Position numbers and translations under genes: made by a program. A DNA stretch of 10,387 bases from Phycisphaerales bacterium (GTDB lineage Bacteria > Planctomycetota > Phycisphaerae > Tepidisphaerales > Tepidisphaeraceae). The notes under the pieces were generated by a model that saw only the letters and a program-made list of their open reading frames with translations, did not search any database and was not told the origin of the DNA. The DNA lies in contig JAQGHP010000093.1 in assembly GCA_028288775.1 (NCBI GenBank), forward strand, positions 1-10,387. Reading direction: 5' to 3'. Numbering within the stretch: position 1 is the first letter of the stretch; each line of letters begins with the position of its first letter. Shown piece after piece: positions 8,760 to 10,387 of this stretch.

Positions 8760-9956
8760 CTAGGCGAGAATCTTGGTCACGACGCCCGAGCCCACCGTCT
8801 TGCCGCCTTCGCGGACGGCGAAGCGGAGCTTTTCTTCCATGGCGATCGGGGCCTGGAGCTCGACTTCCATCGTGACGTTGTCGCCGGGCATGACCATCTC
8901 GGCGCCGCCCAGCAGCTTGGCGCTGCCGGTCACGTCCGTGGTCCGGAAGTAGAACTGCGGGCGGTACCCGTTGAAGAACGGCGTATGACGGCCGCCCTCT
9001 TCCTTGGTCAGCACGTAGACTTCCGCCTCAAACTTCGTGTGCGGCGTGATCGACTTCGGGGCCGCCAGAACCTGGCCGCGCTCGATGTCGGTCTTTTCGA
9101 TACCACGGAGGAGCAGGCCCGCGTTGTCGCCGGCGATGCCCTCGTCCATGCTCTTGTTGAACTGCTCGATGTCGGTGACGACCGTCGTGCGGGTCGGGGT
9201 GAAGCCGACGATCTCGACGGTGCCCCCCTTGTTGACCTTGCCGCGCTCGATACGCCCGGTCGCAACCGTGCCGCGACCCTTGATCGCGAACACGTCTTCG
9301 ATGGGCATGAGGAACGGCTTGTCGATTTCCCGCTGCGGCATCGGGACGTAGCTGTCCAGGAACGCAACGAGCTCGTCGATGCACTTGGTGGCGACGGCGT
9401 CGGTGGGGTTGTCCAGCGCCGGCTTGCTCGAACCCTTGATGATCGGGGTGTCGTCGCCGGGGAAGCCGTACTTGGTCAGCAGTTCGCGGATTTCCATCTC
9501 GACGAGCTCAAGCAGCTCGGCGTCGTCCACCAGATCGATCTTGTTGAGGAAGACCACGATCTTGGGCACGCCCACCTGGCGGGCGAGCAGGATGTGCTCG
9601 CGGGTCTGGGGCATCGGGCCGTCCGCGGCCGACACCACCAGAATCGCGCCGTCCATCTGGGCGGCGCCGGTGATCATGTTCTTGATGTAGTCGGCGTGGC
9701 CCGGACAGTCCACGTGGGCGTAGTGCCGCTGTTCCGACTCGTACTCGACGTGGGCGGCGGCAATCGTCACCGTCTTGGTCGCGTCACGCTCGGTGCCGCC
9801 CTTGGCGATGTCCTTATAGTTCTTGGCAGTCGTCCCGAACTTCGCCTGCGAGCGGGCGCTCAAGGCGGCGGTAAGGGTCGTCTTGCCGTGGTCGATGTGA
9901 CCGATGGTGCCCACGTTCACATGTGGTTTTTTACGCTCGAATACTCCCTTGGCCAT
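8760..9956 (-). CDS. tuf: Elongation factor Tu
   Basis: EF-Tu is the GTPase that delivers aminoacyl-tRNA to the ribosome. The 398-residue length fits the family. The GTPase motifs are GHIDHGKT (19-26, G1), switch I KTVTI (61-65, G2, with the metal-binding Thr kept at 64), DCPGH (83-87, G3, catalytic His87), NKID (138-141, G4) and GSSKPAL (175-181, G5). Domains 2 and 3 include GRGTVATGRIERG and GGRHTPFFNGYRPQFYFRTTDVTG and are ordinary. The G2 and G5 changes from RGITI and GSALKAL resemble what I recall for planctomycete EF-Tu. The ATG at 9956 has a strong GGAGG 7 bases upstream. It follows tRNA-Thr, an arrangement also seen at E. coli tufB. Confidence 0.98.
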   Translation of the reverse strand: MAKGVFERKKPHVNVGTIGHIDHGKTTLTAALSARSQAKFGTTAKNYKDIAKGGTERDATKTVTIAAAHVEYESEQRHYAHVDCPGHADYIKNMITGAAQMDGAILVVSAADGPMPQTREHILLARQVGVPKIVVFLNKIDLVDDAELLELVEMEIRELLTKYGFPGDDTPIIKGSSKPALDNPTDAVATKCIDELVAFLDSYVPMPQREIDKPFLMPIEDVFAIKGRGTVATGRIERGKVNKGGTVEIVGFTPTRTTVVTDIEQFNKSMDEGIAGDNAGLLLRGIEKTDIERGQVLAAPKSITPHTKFEAEVYVLTKEEGGRHTPFFNGYRPQFYFRTTDVTGSAKLLGGAEMVMPGDNVTMEVELQAPIAMEEKLRFAVREGGKTVGSGVVTKILA

Positions 9957-10090
9957 GACGAAACCTCCAGAGGCGTTATCGCTTCAATCGGCCCCGCGGC
10001 CGGGATGCACCCGGGCACAGGGCAGGCAGTTGTCGAAGCTGCCACGGAATTAAATCCCGACACCGGCATTAGGGACCAGGCTCCACTCGA

Positions 10091-10182
10091 AGTGCTGAGG
10101 ACTGAGGACTGAGGACTGAGTGAAAATGCGAGGGGTATTCCTCGTCTGTACACTCAGTCCTCAGTCCTCAGCACTCAGTCCT
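10091..10182. repeat. Heptamer hairpin between tRNA-Thr and tuf
   Basis: Three GGACTGA units (10099-10119) face an inverted set at 10151-10175. At least 19 bp pair perfectly (10104-10122 with 10151-10169), and an outer AGTGCT/AGCACT pairing is possible if one unit is bulged. The 28-base loop holds a small CGAGG/CCTCG hairpin. The 17-base arms are identical to those of the element behind tuf. Confidence 0.85.
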
Positions 10183-10219
10183 CCGCGCGAGCGCGGTGCC
10201 AAATGCCGAATGTCGCCAG

Positions 10220-10291
10220 AGCTGGCACAGGGGCTTGAACCCTGGACCTCCACCTTACCAAGGTGGCGCTCTACCACTGAGCTATGCCAGC
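10220..10291 (-). tRNA. tRNA-Thr (anticodon GGT)
   Basis: The 72-nt cloverleaf has a perfect acceptor stem (GCTGGCA/TGCCAGC), D stem GCTC/GAGC, anticodon stem CCACC/GGTGG around TTGGTAA, and a T arm with CAGGG/CCCTG. G1-C72 and C2-G71 are threonine identity pairs. The discriminator base is U rather than the common A, and CCA is not encoded. It is the first gene of the unit, starting about 43 bases after the predicted transcription start. Confidence 0.97.
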
Positions 10292-10340
10292 GACACGATC
10301 CCAATAGACGTACGTTCCACCGGGACGGTGAAGGGCGGAG

Positions 10341-10368
10341 AGTATAAGTCCCTCTAGTGTAATGTCAA
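10341..10368 (-). promoter_or_regulatory. Strong sigma70-type promoter of the tRNA-Thr/tuf unit
   Basis: TTGACA (10363-10368, perfect -35), a 16-base spacer and TATACT (10341-10346, 5 of 6) precede tRNA-Thr on the minus strand. The stretch after the -10 is CTCCGCCC, a GC-rich discriminator of the kind found at stable-RNA promoters under stringent control. The start point would be near 10334. No other convincing promoter was seen between here and rplL, so this may drive the whole eleven-gene unit. Confidence 0.85.
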
Positions 10369-10387
10369 CCGCCGGTTAAGCGTTTTG

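Noticed and set aside
8985..10112. Plus-strand open frame of 375 codons across tuf
   Set aside because: It is antisense to tuf, low in complexity and runs into the repeat hairpin; it is a composition artefact.
9917..10153. Minus-strand 78-codon frame between tRNA-Thr and tuf
   Set aside because: It is built partly from the heptamer repeat and overlaps the tuf start in another frame, with no binding site of note.
10210..10226. Hairpin GCCAG/CTGGC at the tRNA-Thr 3' end as a terminator
   Set aside because: It is only five pairs with a two-base loop, overlaps the acceptor stem and has no T run.

Overview
The window is a housekeeping locus read entirely on the minus strand: the translation/transcription cluster tRNA-Thr, tuf, rpmG, tRNA-Trp, secE, nusG, a small membrane-protein gene, rplK, rplA, rplJ, rplL and rpoB. 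rpoB runs off the left edge and lacks roughly its last 60 codons. The DNA is GC-rich. EF-Tu has a switch I sequence (KTVTI instead of the near-universal RGITI) and a G5 loop (GSSKPAL) that I recall from planctomycete EF-Tu. Together with the 'ETGD.NY' form of L33 and a three-helix SecE with a long acidic front, this suggests a planctomycete, perhaps class Phycisphaerae. That assignment is from memory of family features, not from a search.

Layout from right to left, in the direction of transcription. A strong sigma70-type promoter (10341-10368, TTGACA-N16-TATACT) starts the unit with tRNA-Thr(GGT). tuf, rpmG, tRNA-Trp(CCA), secE and nusG follow, then a 114-codon membrane-protein gene three bases ahead of rplK, then rplA, rplJ and rplL. 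A strong intrinsic terminator (3962-3994) lies just after rplL. The 487-base gap before rpoB holds, in order, that terminator, a promoter with an operator-like palindrome, a second intrinsic terminator only about 35 bases after the predicted start point, and a second promoter. rpoB therefore appears to have its own promoter, and the gap may encode a short RNA of about 85 nt or act as an attenuator.

The most striking unexplained structure is a set of five intergenic hairpins (4586-4662, 5268-5332, 8427-8490, 8681-8750, 10091-10182) built from tandem 7-base units. They sit at five junctions of the same operon. Unit sequences differ between sites, but the 7-base period and the inverted-repeat design recur. 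Two of them, flanking tuf, share identical 17-base arms.

Functionally the genes belong together. EF-Tu, L33 and the two tRNAs serve translation; L11, L1, L10 and L12 build the L1 stalk and the factor-binding stalk; SecE is a translocon subunit; NusG binds RNA polymerase, whose beta subunit is rpoB. I see no mobile element, CRISPR array or defence system.
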